Of a DNA stretch of 64,000 nucleotides, positions 50,121-59,285 are shown one piece after another (position 1 is the stretch's first letter; every line of letters starts with the position of its first letter). The stretch comes from Micromonospora profundi (GTDB lineage: Bacteria > Actinomycetota > Actinomycetes > Mycobacteriales > Micromonosporaceae), in NCBI RefSeq assembly GCF_011927785.1, contig NZ_JAATJK010000001.1:1922001-1986000 (forward strand), given 5' to 3'. The translations under genes and the position numbers were made by a program. Below the pieces are notes generated by a model that saw only the letters and a list, made by a program, of their open reading frames with translations, had not been told where the DNA came from and made no database searches.

Positions 50121-51422
50121 ATGACGAAACCTCGTGTGGTGATCGTGGGGGCCGGGTTCGCCGGTTACCACGCGGCGAAGACGTTGAGCCGGATCGCCCG
50201 GGACCGGGCTGAGATCGTGGTGCTGAACTCCACCGACTACTTCCTGTATCTGCCGCTGCTGCCCGAGGTGGCGGCCGGCGTGGTCGAGCCGAAACGGATC
50301 GCGGTGCCGTTGACCGGGACCCTCAAGGGCGTCCGTGTGGTCATCGGGGAGGCGGACCACGTCGACCTGCAGAACCGCTGGGTCGGGTTCACCCAGGCCG
50401 AGGGGGACAAGAACCGGTTGGCGTACGACCGGCTGATTCTCGCCGTGGGCAGCGTCAACAAGCTGCTGCCCATCCCGGGCGTCACCGAGTACGCGCACGG
50501 CTTCCGCGGCCTGCCCGAGGCCGTCTACCTGCACGATCACATCGTCCGACAGATCGAGCTGGCCGAGCAGGCCGAGGACCCGGCGGAGCAGCAGGCGCGC
50601 GCCACGTTCGTGGTGGTCGGCGCGGGCTACACCGGCACCGAGGTCGCCGCGCACGGGCAGTTGTTCACCGATCGGCTGCACGCGCAACGGCCGCGGCTCA
50701 CCGTCCGCCCCCGGTGGATGCTGCTGGACATCGCCCCCCGCGTCCTGCCCGAGCTGGACAAGCGGATGTCGCGGACGGCCCACAGGGTGCTCGAAAGGCG
50801 CGGCGTGGACGTCCGGATGGGCACCTCGGTGGCCGAGGCGACCGCCGACGGGGTGAAGCTCACCGACGGCGAGTACGTGCCCACCTGCTCGCTCGTCTGG
50901 TGCGTCGGGGTGCGACCCGATCCGTTCGTCAGCGAGTTGGGTCTGCGCACCGAGAGGGGGCGCCTGGTCGTCGACGAGTTCCTCAACGTCCCCGGCTATC
51001 CCGAGGTGTACGCCTGCGGCGACGCCTCAGCGGTGCCCGACCTGGCCCGGCCCGGCGAGGTCTGCACGATGACGGCCCAGCACGCCCAGCGGCAGGGCAA
51101 GCTGGCCGCCCACAACATCGCCGCGTCGTACGGCTTCGGCCGGCGCAAGCCGTACAAGCACCACGACCTGGGTTGGGTTGTCGACCTGGGTGGCAAGGAC
51201 GCGGCGGCGAACCCGTTGCAGGTGCCGCTGGCGGGGCTGCCGGCGAAGGCGGTCACCCGGGCGTACCACCTGATGGCGATGCCGGGAAACCGCACGCGCG
51301 TCGGGGCCGACTGGGCGTTGGACGCCGCGCTGACCCGTCCGGCGGTCCAGCTCGGTCTGGTGCCGGCGAACGCCGTACCGCTGGAGAGCACCTCGCCCGA
51401 GGTCGCGGCCCGCGCCCGCTGA
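50121..51422 (+). CDS. NDH-2-like FAD-dependent oxidoreductase
   Basis: The 433-residue protein has two dinucleotide folds: VIVGAGFAGYHAAKTL (7-22) for FAD and VVVGAGYTGTEVAAHG (about 178-193) for NAD(H), plus PEVYACGDAS. It resembles type II NADH:quinone dehydrogenases, which pass electrons from NADH to the quinone pool at the membrane. It has no obvious C-terminal helix. ATG 50121 was chosen as the start of the FAD fold. Confidence 0.87.
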   Translation: MTKPRVVIVGAGFAGYHAAKTLSRIARDRAEIVVLNSTDYFLYLPLLPEVAAGVVEPKRIAVPLTGTLKGVRVVIGEADHVDLQNRWVGFTQAEGDKNRLAYDRLILAVGSVNKLLPIPGVTEYAHGFRGLPEAVYLHDHIVRQIELAEQAEDPAEQQARATFVVVGAGYTGTEVAAHGQLFTDRLHAQRPRLTVRPRWMLLDIAPRVLPELDKRMSRTAHRVLERRGVDVRMGTSVAEATADGVKLTDGEYVPTCSLVWCVGVRPDPFVSELGLRTERGRLVVDEFLNVPGYPEVYACGDASAVPDLARPGEVCTMTAQHAQRQGKLAAHNIAASYGFGRRKPYKHHDLGWVVDLGGKDAAANPLQVPLAGLPAKAVTRAYHLMAMPGNRTRVGADWALDAALTRPAVQLGLVPANAVPLESTSPEVAARAR

Positions 51423-51445
51423 GCTTCCGCAGGCCCGGCCGGTGT

Positions 51446-52612
51446 TCAGCCGCGAGGCGAGTGGGCGCCGCCGGGCGGCTCGGCGCCGCCCTCGGGCTCA
51501 GCGCCAGCCGCGGACTCGGCGCCACCGTCGGACTCGGCCTCATCTGCCGGCTCGACGCCGTCGGCGGCGGGCGCCGGGCGGAACCGGCGCGGGCCGTACT
51601 CGCGGAGCAGCGTCTGCACGATGCCCGCGGCCGGGATGGCCAACAGCGCGCCGAGCAGGCCGGCCAGCTCGACAGCGAGCAGCACACTGACCAGCACGGT
51701 CAGCGGATTGAGTCGGACCGCGCGGGACAGGATGAGCGGCTGGAGCAGGTGGTTCTCCGCCTGCTGGTAGACCACGAAGAAGACGAGCACGATCACCCCG
51801 GCGGTGGGGGAGTGCAGGAAGCCGGCGCCGGTGGCGATGACCGCGCCGAGCGTCGCGCCGACGAGCGGTATCAGGTCCGTGACCGCCACCAGCAGGGCGA
51901 TCACACCGGCGAACGGCACGCCGAGGATCGTCAGCACCACGAACGTCAACGCTCCGCAGATCACGCTGATCAGCAGGTTCCCGGTGAGGTAGCCGGTGAT
52001 GGTCCGCGACACCTGCCTGCCCACCCGGCGCAGCCGCTCACCCCGACCGTCCCCGGCCGCCGTGAGCACGCCGCCGGTGATCCGCGGGGCTTCCAACACC
52101 ATGAGGTACGCGAGCACGACGACAGTGACCAGCCCTGTGATCGTCTCCACGATGGCGCGCAGCACGACCACCGCGGGTTGACGCAGTTGGGTGCCGACGT
52201 CGCGCAACTCGTCGGAGTGGTCGCTGAGGTAGCGCCGGGCGCCGGTGCGCTCCAGAAGCTGCCCCAGCGGGCCGCGCCCGGCGCGTGCGTCGCGCACCAT
52301 CTCGGGCGCCCGGTCGGCGAAATGGCCCACGTCGTCCAGCAGCGGCACCAGGATGAGCGTGGCGACGAGGGCCAGGATCACGAACGCGCCGAGGAACACC
52401 AGCAGCGTGGCCACCGCCCGCCGCCTGACGAACCGGCGTTGCAGCCGGTCCACTGCCGGCTTGAGCGCGATGGCGAAGAAGGCGGCCACCACGACCCAGA
52501 TCAGCACACGGTGTGTCGCGTACACGAAGACCAGCGCGAGTGCGGTCGCCAGCACCAGGCCGATCACGATCAGGGCGCGGCGGGCGGTCGCCCGATCGTC
52601 GGCGTTGCTCAC
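51446..52612 (-). CDS. AI-2E family transporter
   Basis: The 388-residue membrane protein has about eight helices and the family signatures LVATLILVPLLDDVGHF, VLEAPRITGG, and PFAGVIALLVAVTDLIPLVGATLGAVIATG. The family includes putative quorum-signal and Na/H exporters; its substrate is not known here. The C-terminal 40 residues are Ala/Glu/Gly-rich repeats (GGAESAAGAEPEGGAEPPGG). GTG 52612 is the start. Confidence 0.87.
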   Translation of the reverse strand: MSNADDRATARRALIVIGLVLATALALVFVYATHRVLIWVVVAAFFAIALKPAVDRLQRRFVRRRAVATLLVFLGAFVILALVATLILVPLLDDVGHFADRAPEMVRDARAGRGPLGQLLERTGARRYLSDHSDELRDVGTQLRQPAVVVLRAIVETITGLVTVVVLAYLMVLEAPRITGGVLTAAGDGRGERLRRVGRQVSRTITGYLTGNLLISVICGALTFVVLTILGVPFAGVIALLVAVTDLIPLVGATLGAVIATGAGFLHSPTAGVIVLVFFVVYQQAENHLLQPLILSRAVRLNPLTVLVSVLLAVELAGLLGALLAIPAAGIVQTLLREYGPRRFRPAPAADGVEPADEAESDGGAESAAGAEPEGGAEPPGGAHSPRG

Positions 52613-52736
52613 AGGCCGCGCCTTCCCCACGCGCGGCGTCGGAAACCCGGCATTGCGGGCGGCACGGGTGCTTTGCGGGTCGAGCCGCCCGTATGCCACC
52701 GACGTGTCCGAGGGCCGTCGGTCGGCGCGAGGGCCG

Positions 52737-53516
52737 TCAGTCGGCGTCGGTGTACGGCTGGGCGCCGGCGATGAACGTGTCGAGGGCGTCGGCGTGCAGC
52801 AGGCCGCCGGGCACCGGGTCCCGCAGCGCGGCCACCGCCAGCCGGCCGACAGGAAGCCCGCCCGGCCGGTGCGTCGCGGCGAGCACCAGGTTGCCGTAGC
52901 GCCGTCCCCGCAACATCCGGCGGTCGCCGAGCACGCACACGTCGCCGAAGACCGCCCGCAGCGTCGCCACCTGCACGCGGGTGCCGACCAGCGGCGGCAG
53001 GTCGGTGACGTTCACCAGGTACAGCCCGCCGGGGCGCAGCGTGCGGGCCACCTCGGCGGCGAACTCCACTGTGCGTACGTGTCGGGGCATCTGGGCTGCC
53101 CGGTAGATGTCGGCTATCACCAGGTCGTACCCGTCGGACGGGGCGTCGGTGACCGCGTCCCGGGCGTCGGCGACCTCGACCCGCACCTCCGGTGGCAGCG
53201 GCGGCAGTTCCCGGGCGACGAGGTCGACGACCGTCCGGTCGCGCTCGACGACCAGTTGCCGGGAGCCCGGCCGGGTGGCGGCGAGCCAGCGCGGCAGCGT
53301 CAACGCCCCGCCGCCCAGGTGCAGTACGTCCAGTGGCACGCCAGCCGGTGCGGCCACCTGCGCCGCCGAGGCGATTCGCCGGACGTACTCGAAATGCAGG
53401 TGCAGCGGATCCTCGACGTCCACGTATGACTGCTCGACACCGGCGGCGAGCAGCGTGCGCCCGGTCCGGCGAACCGGATCGACGACCAGCTCCAACCGGT
53501 CGGCAGCGCGGCTCAT
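52737..53516 (-). CDS. spermidine-synthase-like SAM-fold protein
   Basis: The 259-residue protein has the polyamine synthase pattern VEQSYVDVEDPLHLHFEYVRRI, VLHLGGGALTLPRWLA (the nucleotide loop), VVERDRTVVDLV, and DGYDLVIADIY. The usual D-proton-acceptor tail of true spermidine synthases is uncertain, so activity is not assigned. ATG 53516 is used; GTG 53525 is three codons upstream. Confidence 0.8.
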   Translation of the reverse strand: MSRAADRLELVVDPVRRTGRTLLAAGVEQSYVDVEDPLHLHFEYVRRIASAAQVAAPAGVPLDVLHLGGGALTLPRWLAATRPGSRQLVVERDRTVVDLVARELPPLPPEVRVEVADARDAVTDAPSDGYDLVIADIYRAAQMPRHVRTVEFAAEVARTLRPGGLYLVNVTDLPPLVGTRVQVATLRAVFGDVCVLGDRRMLRGRRYGNLVLAATHRPGGLPVGRLAVAALRDPVPGGLLHADALDTFIAGAQPYTDAD

Positions 53517-53616
53517 GAGGGGCACGCTACCGAGCCGCCGTCAGCGCGCACCGACGGGCCGGCGGCGCGGGAGCGTCCCCCGCGTCGCCGGCCCTCACGT
53601 GTGTCGGTGTTGCCGG

Positions 53617-54594
53617 TCAGCCGCTGGCCATCCCGGCGCCCACCTCGTCGATCGCGTCGTCGATCGAGTGGGCGAGGTCCACGTCGAGCGCTGTCACCCC
53701 GTCGGCCTGGGTGGTGCGCACGGTCAGCACGGCAGCCGTGCCACCGGGGCGTCCGATGCTCGGGCCGCGCCCGGTTTCCCGGCGTAGCCGGTCGAGCCGG
53801 TCGAGCACCCGGTCCAGGTTGTCCGGGGGCAGCGCGACCACCCGGTACAGGCCGTCGCTGTCGCCCGCCCAGTAGGGCAGGTCGTCCAGGGCCGCCCGCA
53901 GTTGGGCGTCGTCGAGCGTGGGTGTGGCCGTGGAAGCGCCGACGATGCCGCCGCCGGCGGCCGGCGGGTTCAGCAGTTCCCGCAACCCGTCGGGTACGTG
54001 CAGCGACTCGACGAGGTCACCATCGTGGTCGGCGAGCGCGGCGAGTGTCGCCTCCGCCTGATAGCGGGCCTGCTCGGGCGTACGCCCGCTGATCCGGCCC
54101 ACCTCGGCCAGGAAGCCGGGCAGGTCCTGGTGCCGCTCGATGCCGTCGACGGGCACGACGTCGTGCAGCGAGTTCGGCACCGCCGCGAGCAGTCGTTGCC
54201 GCTCGGCGGCTTCCAGGGCGAAGGCCAGGACCAGCACCGTCGCCTCGGCGCCCACCTTTGCCGTCTTGAAGTCGACCCCGGCGCGACGCCGGACATCGTC
54301 GACCAGATCGTGGTAACCCACGCTCGTCACCCCCGGCGAACTGTCGCTGAGAGGCGGCAGCGGGCGTGGATTGTCGGCCGTGCCGACGGGCGGCGGAGCT
54401 GGTCCACCGCGCGTGGTGTCCGACTTGTGCCGGCCAGCCGGCGGCGGGCCGTCCCGCCTGCTCTGTTCGAGGCTCGTGATCTGCTTCGAGGCGCTCAGGC
54501 TCGCCCCGAACTCGCTGGGCTGTCTGCCCTGTTCGCGGGCCTGCCGAGCCAGTGTCCGGCGGCGCTGGTTGTCGCCCTCCATCTGCTTGCGCAT
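53617..54594 (-). CDS. DUF2267 + pterin carbinolamine dehydratase-like fusion
   Basis: The 325-residue protein has a basic, low-complexity N-terminal tail (1-90), a DUF2267 helical domain (about 92-215: GYHDLVDDVRRRAGVDFKTAKVGAE, FLAEVGRISGRTPEQARYQAEA), and a domain resembling 4a-hydroxytetrahydrobiopterin dehydratase (about 230-320). The last shows LDDAQLRAALDDLPYW and GVTALDVDLAHSIDDAI, but the HHP motif and the His before GVT (here TTQADGVT) are absent, so catalysis is doubtful. ATG 54594 follows GGAAGAGG. Confidence 0.75.
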   Translation of the reverse strand: MRKQMEGDNQRRRTLARQAREQGRQPSEFGASLSASKQITSLEQSRRDGPPPAGRHKSDTTRGGPAPPPVGTADNPRPLPPLSDSSPGVTSVGYHDLVDDVRRRAGVDFKTAKVGAEATVLVLAFALEAAERQRLLAAVPNSLHDVVPVDGIERHQDLPGFLAEVGRISGRTPEQARYQAEATLAALADHDGDLVESLHVPDGLRELLNPPAAGGGIVGASTATPTLDDAQLRAALDDLPYWAGDSDGLYRVVALPPDNLDRVLDRLDRLRRETGRGPSIGRPGGTAAVLTVRTTQADGVTALDVDLAHSIDDAIDEVGAGMASG

Positions 54595-54795
54595 GTGACA
54601 CCTCTTCCGCTGGGGATCTGCTCGTGCGCCCGTCGCCTTCCCGCCGGCCCGGGAGCCGAAACGGACCCTTCCGGCCGGGTAGGACCAGCGCTCGGACGGC
54701 TTCATCCGGCGCGGGTGAGGGGCGCTCACCCGCGCGTGGGCCAGCATCTGGTTCAGGACCGCAGTTCTTCCGAGGCACGCGGAAGGAAGGTCGCC

Positions 54796-55110
54796 ATGAA
54801 ACGGATCGTCGAGATCGTCCCCGCCCGACCCGGCTGGTACGCGCGTTGGCAGCTCACGCCGGACGCCACCCGCTGCTATCCGGTGAGCCTGTGGGCGCTG
54901 CTGGAGGAGGCCGACGGGACCGGCCGGGAAGTGGTCGGCATGGACTGCATCGGCCAGTGGCCAGGCGGGGACGACAACGAGATGGGTGGGGAGTTTGTCC
55001 GCTATCTGTATCACACGCCTGATTCGGGAGAGCCCGAGGACGTCGACTCCGCCCCGGCCGGCGACCTGCGCGAGACCGGCCCTCGACTCCAGCCGATGAC
55101 CGCGCCCTAG
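54796..55110 (+). CDS. small conserved hypothetical protein
   Basis: The 104-residue acidic protein starts MKRIVEIVPARPGWYARWQL and has two cysteines and no membrane segment. I do not recognise a family. Translation is supported by GGAAGGAAGG eight bases before ATG 54796, and a textbook terminator follows. It diverges from the DUF2267 fusion gene. Confidence 0.65.
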   Translation: MKRIVEIVPARPGWYARWQLTPDATRCYPVSLWALLEEADGTGREVVGMDCIGQWPGGDDNEMGGEFVRYLYHTPDSGEPEDVDSAPAGDLRETGPRLQPMTAP

Positions 55111-55120
55111 ACCTTCCTCA

Positions 55121-55165
55121 GGCCCCCGACCCCAGGTCCCAGGGTCGGGGGCCACCCCCCTTTTC
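55121..55165 (+). terminator. rho-independent terminator
   Basis: Perfect 12-bp arms (ggcccccgaccc at 55121-55132 and its complement at 55142-55153) around a 9-base loop, followed by ccccccttttcc, end the transcript of the small gene at 54796. It also faces the minus-strand STAS gene. Confidence 0.85.
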
Positions 55166-55194
55166 CGAGCCTGGACGCGCGGACGTCAGCCGGC

Positions 55195-55542
55195 TCAGCC
55201 GATGGCGCGTACGTTGTCGCCGTCGGCGGCGCCGGTCTGCACTGCCAGCAGTTCGGTGAGGCCGGTGCGGTCGAGCATCTGCTGCACCTGCGGGCTGACC
55301 CCGATCAGCACCATCGACCCGGCGGCGCGGTGCGCCATCAGCAGCGCGCTCAGACCGGAGGAGTCGCAGAGGCTGACAGCGCTCAGGTCGACCGTCAACC
55401 GCTGGTGGCTCTCGCCCGGCAGGTCTGCCACCACGCTGACCAGCTCGGGAGCGGTGTCGTAGTCCAGCTCCCCGCTCAGCCGCAACCGGATGTGCCCGGC
55501 GTCGACCCGGGTCACCTCGATGGTCAACAGCTGCTGGGACAT
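55195..55542 (-). CDS. STAS anti-sigma factor antagonist, first copy
   Basis: The 115-residue protein is a single STAS domain with the phosphorylatable serine in SLCDSSGLSALLMAHRAAG (about 57-75). Antagonists of this type bind an anti-sigma kinase when unphosphorylated and so release a sigma factor. It is on the strand opposite to the SpoIIE gene, 67 bases from the second STAS gene, and they may be co-transcribed. Confidence 0.87.
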   Translation of the reverse strand: MSQQLLTIEVTRVDAGHIRLRLSGELDYDTAPELVSVVADLPGESHQRLTVDLSAVSLCDSSGLSALLMAHRAAGSMVLIGVSPQVQQMLDRTGLTELLAVQTGAADGDNVRAIG

Positions 55543-55609
55543 CCCACCATGCTCCCAGTCCCCGTACGCAACGCCAACCCGGGGGCGTGAGCGGCCGGCC
55601 GCTGTCGGG

Positions 55610-56014
55610 TCACCCGGCGGTGGCCTGCGCGTGACCCGGCCCGGCGACTGCCCGGGGGGTCGCGGGCAGTCGTCGACCGAGCAGCCCGGCGACGCCGGTG
55701 ATCTCCAGGATCGTCGCCAGGAACCCGGGGACCGCCCGCAGCAGCAGCGTCGTGTCGACCTGCTGCCCCACCCGCCAGCCGTGGACGATCACGGCGAGGC
55801 CGGTGCTGTCGATGAAGTCCAGGTCGGCGAAGTCCAGCACGAGGGCCTGCGGCGCGTTGGCGAGCAATCGGTCGAGCTCGACGCGCAGCGGCGCCGACGT
55901 GGCGTACGCCAACTCGCCACCGACCCGGATCAGGGGCCTGTCCGGATCGCTCTGGTCGATCGACATGCGCAGCGGTGCCGCGTCGGGTCGCAGCCCTGGG
56001 GATTGCACGATCAC
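55610..56014 (-). CDS. STAS anti-sigma factor antagonist, second copy
   Basis: The 134-residue protein carries a STAS domain (RPLIRVGGELAYATSAPLRVELDRLL) with the phosphosite in DFIDSTGLAVIVHGWR. GTG 56014 has GGAAGG a few bases upstream; ATG 55966 lacks a ribosome-binding site, so the longer form is preferred. It diverges from the SpoIIE phosphatase gene, which would dephosphorylate it. Confidence 0.82.
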   Translation of the reverse strand: MIVQSPGLRPDAAPLRMSIDQSDPDRPLIRVGGELAYATSAPLRVELDRLLANAPQALVLDFADLDFIDSTGLAVIVHGWRVGQQVDTTLLLRAVPGFLATILEITGVAGLLGRRLPATPRAVAGPGHAQATAG

Positions 56015-56197
56015 GCCCTTCCGGATGACTCCGGCCCGGCCGGTTCGAAGGGATCGTAACAACGCTCGACCGACAGCGCCCGGTACGCGACGGAGGGGCC
56101 CGCGAGCTGCCGTGGGATGCCGCTCAGGGCGGATCGGCGTAGGGTGGGTCGAACAGATTTGACCACAGACGCCGGTGCCGGGGCGCGGTTCGGGTGG

Positions 56198-58123
56198 ATG
56201 ACAAGGAGTGAGGCTCAGCTGGTGACTGCTTCCGACGTCAGGGACTTCGACCCGGGCGACGGATGGATCTCCACGCCGAGCACCACACAGACCCCGGCGT
56301 GGCCCGCCGACGTCCAGCCCTGGTCCACCTCCACGCTGCCGGCCCTCGACCCCGACCGGGGCCAGGGCACACCAGCCTGGTCCGAGGTCGTCGAGCACTT
56401 CCGCGAGGGCCTCGTGGTCTGTGACGCCGAGGGCGTCGTCCGACATGTCAGCCCGGTGGCCGAGCGCCTGCTGCCCGAGGTGGTGCCCGGCGAGCTGCTC
56501 GCCTCGGCCGGTGTGCCGGGGCTGGGCGAGACTGCTCCGAGCGGTTTCACCCACCGTGGTCGCCGGCTCAGCGCCCGGCAGGTGTCCCTGTCCGCCGGCC
56601 GGTGCTGCTGGTACGTCGAGGACGTCACCGAGAGCGTCAGCCGCGCCGACGCCCTGCTGGCCGAGCGCGCCCGCTCCGCTTTCCTGGCAGTGGTCGGCGA
56701 CAAGCTGGGCAACCCGCTGCACCCGGACCGGGCCGCCGCCGCCGTGGTGCGGCTGGCCGTGCCGACCCTCGCCGAGGTGTCGGTGCTGGTGCTGGCGCCG
56801 CGCGCCGGGCGTGCCCGCTGGTGGCGGGCGTCCCGTGCCGACGACGAGGCGCCGATCGTCGACAGCGGCATGTTGTCCGAGAGTGATCTACCGACAGCCA
56901 TCGCCGACGGGCTGACCGGCGTCGAGCCGCACGCTGTCGACTGGCTCGTGGAGCAGGCAGTCGACGCCGGATGGCTGCCCGGCCTGGCAGGCGTCGACAG
57001 CGCCGCCCGGGTCGTCCCGGTGCCCGGCCGCGATGCTCCGGCCGGTGTGCTGCTTGTCGCCCGCCGGGCCAGCCGCTGGTACGACGAGGACGACGTCCAC
57101 CTGCTGCGTGCCTTTGCGGCGCGGGCCGGCGCGGCGTTGACCACCGCGCTTCTCTACCGCGACCAGGCGGAGGTGGCCGACACCTTGCAGGCCAGCCTGC
57201 TGCCCGTGGAGCCCGCCGAGGTTCCCGGCGTGCAGTGGGGCACCGCCTACCGGCCGGCGCAGGCGGGGTTGCGGATCGGCGGCGACTTCTACGGGTCGCA
57301 CCGGCTCGCCGACGGCGGTTCGGTGTTCTTCCTCGGCGACGTCTCCGGCAAGGGCGTCGAGGCGGCCGTCTTCACTGGCCAGCTCCGCCAGTGCCTCCAG
57401 GCGCTGCACCGGGTGGAGTCGCATCCGGGGCGGCTGCTGCGGCTGCTCAACGACGCGCTCCTGGAGACGACCCAGGCGCACGGCCAGGGCCGCTTCGCCA
57501 CAATCGTGCTCGGGGTGGCGCGGCCGCAGCGCGACGGGAGCGTCACGCTGACCATGGCCGGTGGTGGTCACCTGCCGCCGCTGGTGCTGCGCGCCTCCGG
57601 CGAGATCGAGTCGGTGCCGCTGCGCGGCATGTTGATCGGTGTCGTGCCCGACCCGCGCGTCGGCGAGGTGACCGTCCGGCTGGCACCGGGCGAGACGTGT
57701 CTTCTCTACAGCGACGGTGTGACCGAGGCCCGTGGTGGCCGCCGCGGCGACGAGCAGTTCGGCACGGAACGGTTGACCGCCGCCGTGACCGGGTGCCACC
57801 GGATGCCGGCGCCCGCCCTGGCCGAGCGCATCGAGCAGGTCACGTGTGACTGGCTGGCACACGGCGACCACGACGACATCGCGGTCCTGGCGGTGCGCGC
57901 TGTCGGCGCGGGTCCGCGCGCCGCACGGCACCTGCACTCGGTCCCGACGCCCGAAGAGCCCAGCGAGCCCGCCGAGCGGCCCTCCAGGCCCGCCGAGCAG
58001 CCCACCCGGCCCGCCGAGCAGCCCACCCGGCCCGCCGAGCAGCCCACCCGGCCCGCCGAGCCGCCCACCGGCACGGGCGAGGAGCCTGCCAGGCCCGAAG
58101 AGCAGAGGGAGAGCCCCGCGTGA
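56198..58123 (+). CDS. PAS-GAF-SpoIIE (PP2C) phosphatase
   Basis: The 641-residue protein has a PAS-like segment (about 65-150: EVVEHFREGLVVCDAEGVVRHVSPVAERLLPEV), a GAF domain (about 180-325), and a SpoIIE PP2C domain (about 345-575). The last shows GGDFYG and FLGDVSGKG with metal aspartates, MAGGGHLPPLVL, YSDGVTEARG and HDDIAVLAVR. It should dephosphorylate STAS antagonists in response to a signal. The C-terminal 60 residues are RPAEQPT repeats. ATG 56198 or GTG 56222 could be the start. Its stop overlaps the cobalamin-protein start by four bases. Confidence 0.87.
   Translation: MTRSEAQLVTASDVRDFDPGDGWISTPSTTQTPAWPADVQPWSTSTLPALDPDRGQGTPAWSEVVEHFREGLVVCDAEGVVRHVSPVAERLLPEVVPGELLASAGVPGLGETAPSGFTHRGRRLSARQVSLSAGRCCWYVEDVTESVSRADALLAERARSAFLAVVGDKLGNPLHPDRAAAAVVRLAVPTLAEVSVLVLAPRAGRARWWRASRADDEAPIVDSGMLSESDLPTAIADGLTGVEPHAVDWLVEQAVDAGWLPGLAGVDSAARVVPVPGRDAPAGVLLVARRASRWYDEDDVHLLRAFAARAGAALTTALLYRDQAEVADTLQASLLPVEPAEVPGVQWGTAYRPAQAGLRIGGDFYGSHRLADGGSVFFLGDVSGKGVEAAVFTGQLRQCLQALHRVESHPGRLLRLLNDALLETTQAHGQGRFATIVLGVARPQRDGSVTLTMAGGGHLPPLVLRASGEIESVPLRGMLIGVVPDPRVGEVTVRLAPGETCLLYSDGVTEARGGRRGDEQFGTERLTAAVTGCHRMPAPALAERIEQVTCDWLAHGDHDDIAVLAVRAVGAGPRAARHLHSVPTPEEPSEPAERPSRPAEQPTRPAEQPTRPAEQPTRPAEPPTGTGEEPARPEEQRESPA
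57988..58070. repeat. 21-bp in-frame tandem repeat coding RPAEQPT
   Basis: Three exact units (gcccgccgagcagcccaccc g, from 57988, 58009, 58030) and a fourth variant unit (58051) code for a repeated Arg-Pro-Ala-Glu-Gln-Pro-Thr tail of the phosphatase, with a degenerate copy before them. Copy number is likely to vary between strains. Confidence 0.85.
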
Positions 58124-59169
58124 CCGCCCTCGCCACCACTACCGATCCGACCGACGCCTACCGGGGCTACCTGACCTGCCTCGCCGACGCCGACGAGCAC
58201 GGCGCTGTCGACGTGGCGCTCGGCCTGCTCGACGCGGGTGTCGCGCCCGAGCGGGTGCTGCTCGACCTGGTGGCGCCGGCCCAGTCCGAGGTCGGCGAGC
58301 GGTGGGCGCGCAACGAGTGGAGCGTCGCCCAGGAGCACGCGGCCACGCACATCAGCGAGCGGGTCGTGGCGGCGGTGGCCCAGCATGCCAACACCCGGCC
58401 GACCGGCGGGCGGGTCGTTGTGGCCTGCATGGACGGCGAGTGGCACGCGTTGCCGCCCCGGCTGGTGGCGGAGGTGCTGCGACTGCGCGGCTGGCAGGTG
58501 ACGTTCCTGGGCGCCAGCGTGCCGGCGGCGCACCTGGTGTCGTATCTGCACCGGCACGACGCGCAGGCGGTCGCGCTTGCCTGTGCGCTGCCGATGCGGC
58601 TGCCGCACGCGCACCGGATGATCGAGGCGTGCCGGCGCTCGGACGTACCGGTGGTGGTTGGCGGGCGTGGGTTCGGCGCGGACGGCCGGTGGGCGGCCCG
58701 ACTCGGCGCGGCCTGGGCGCCGGACGCGCCGTCGGCATCGGAGTTGATCGCCGACGAGCGGGCGCTGCGGCGGGTCCCCGCGGCGCAGCTGTCGCACCTG
58801 GCCGACGACGAGTACGCGAGCCTGGTCCGCCGGCGGGGGGAGCTGATCGACAGCGCGCTCACCGACCTGCGGGACCGGATGCCGGCGGCGCTGTCGTACA
58901 CGCCCGCGCAGCTCGACTCGACGATCAGCGACCTGGGGCACATCGTGGACTCCCTGGCCGCCGCCCTGTACGTCGACGACGCCTCGCTCTTCACCGAGTT
59001 CGTTCAGTGGCTGGTGGAGATCCTGACCAGTCGCGGCGTGCCGGCCGACGCGGTGGACCTGACTCTTGCGCACTACGCCACAGCGCTGCGTGACTTCCCG
59101 AGGGCGGCGCACACGCTGCGGCTGAGCCGCGCCGGCTTGCCCACCGCCGGCCCGGGCGCCGTGCGTTGA
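58120..59169 (+). CDS. cobalamin-binding protein with CarH-type photoreceptor motifs
   Basis: The 349-residue protein has a helical cap domain (about 10-95) with W62, nine residues, then E72-H73 (EWSVAQEH), the Wx9EH motif of adenosylcobalamin photoreceptors. The cobalamin Rossmann domain (about 97-225) has the ligand histidine H109 in GEWHALP (ExHxxG with Gly to Pro) and FLGASVP. The C-terminal domain (about 225-349) is helical and has no HTH. It overlaps the SpoIIE gene by four bases. It is probably a light or cobalamin sensor of the partner switch; the alternative is a corrinoid carrier. Confidence 0.8.
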   Translation: MTALATTTDPTDAYRGYLTCLADADEHGAVDVALGLLDAGVAPERVLLDLVAPAQSEVGERWARNEWSVAQEHAATHISERVVAAVAQHANTRPTGGRVVVACMDGEWHALPPRLVAEVLRLRGWQVTFLGASVPAAHLVSYLHRHDAQAVALACALPMRLPHAHRMIEACRRSDVPVVVGGRGFGADGRWAARLGAAWAPDAPSASELIADERALRRVPAAQLSHLADDEYASLVRRRGELIDSALTDLRDRMPAALSYTPAQLDSTISDLGHIVDSLAAALYVDDASLFTEFVQWLVEILTSRGVPADAVDLTLAHYATALRDFPRAAHTLRLSRAGLPTAGPGAVR

Positions 59170-59231
59170 CGGCACGCCTCAGGGACGTTCCGGGTGATCA
59201 CCGCGCCCTCGGTGACGTCGGTGCCTCTGCG

Positions 59232-59237
59232 TATACT
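59232..59237 (+). promoter_or_regulatory. -10 element candidate for the third STAS gene
   Basis: TATACT lies 48 bases upstream of the STAS start at 59286 in otherwise GC-rich DNA. A GTGACG stands about 15 bases upstream, a suboptimal -35 spacing. Confidence 0.4.
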
Positions 59238-59285
59238 TGCCGCACTGCAAACGTCCCACCCAGCGGTGGAGCGAGGGGGAGCACG

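Noticed and set aside
57988..58070. CRISPR or REP element
   Set aside because: It is an in-frame 21-bp coding repeat within the phosphatase tail.
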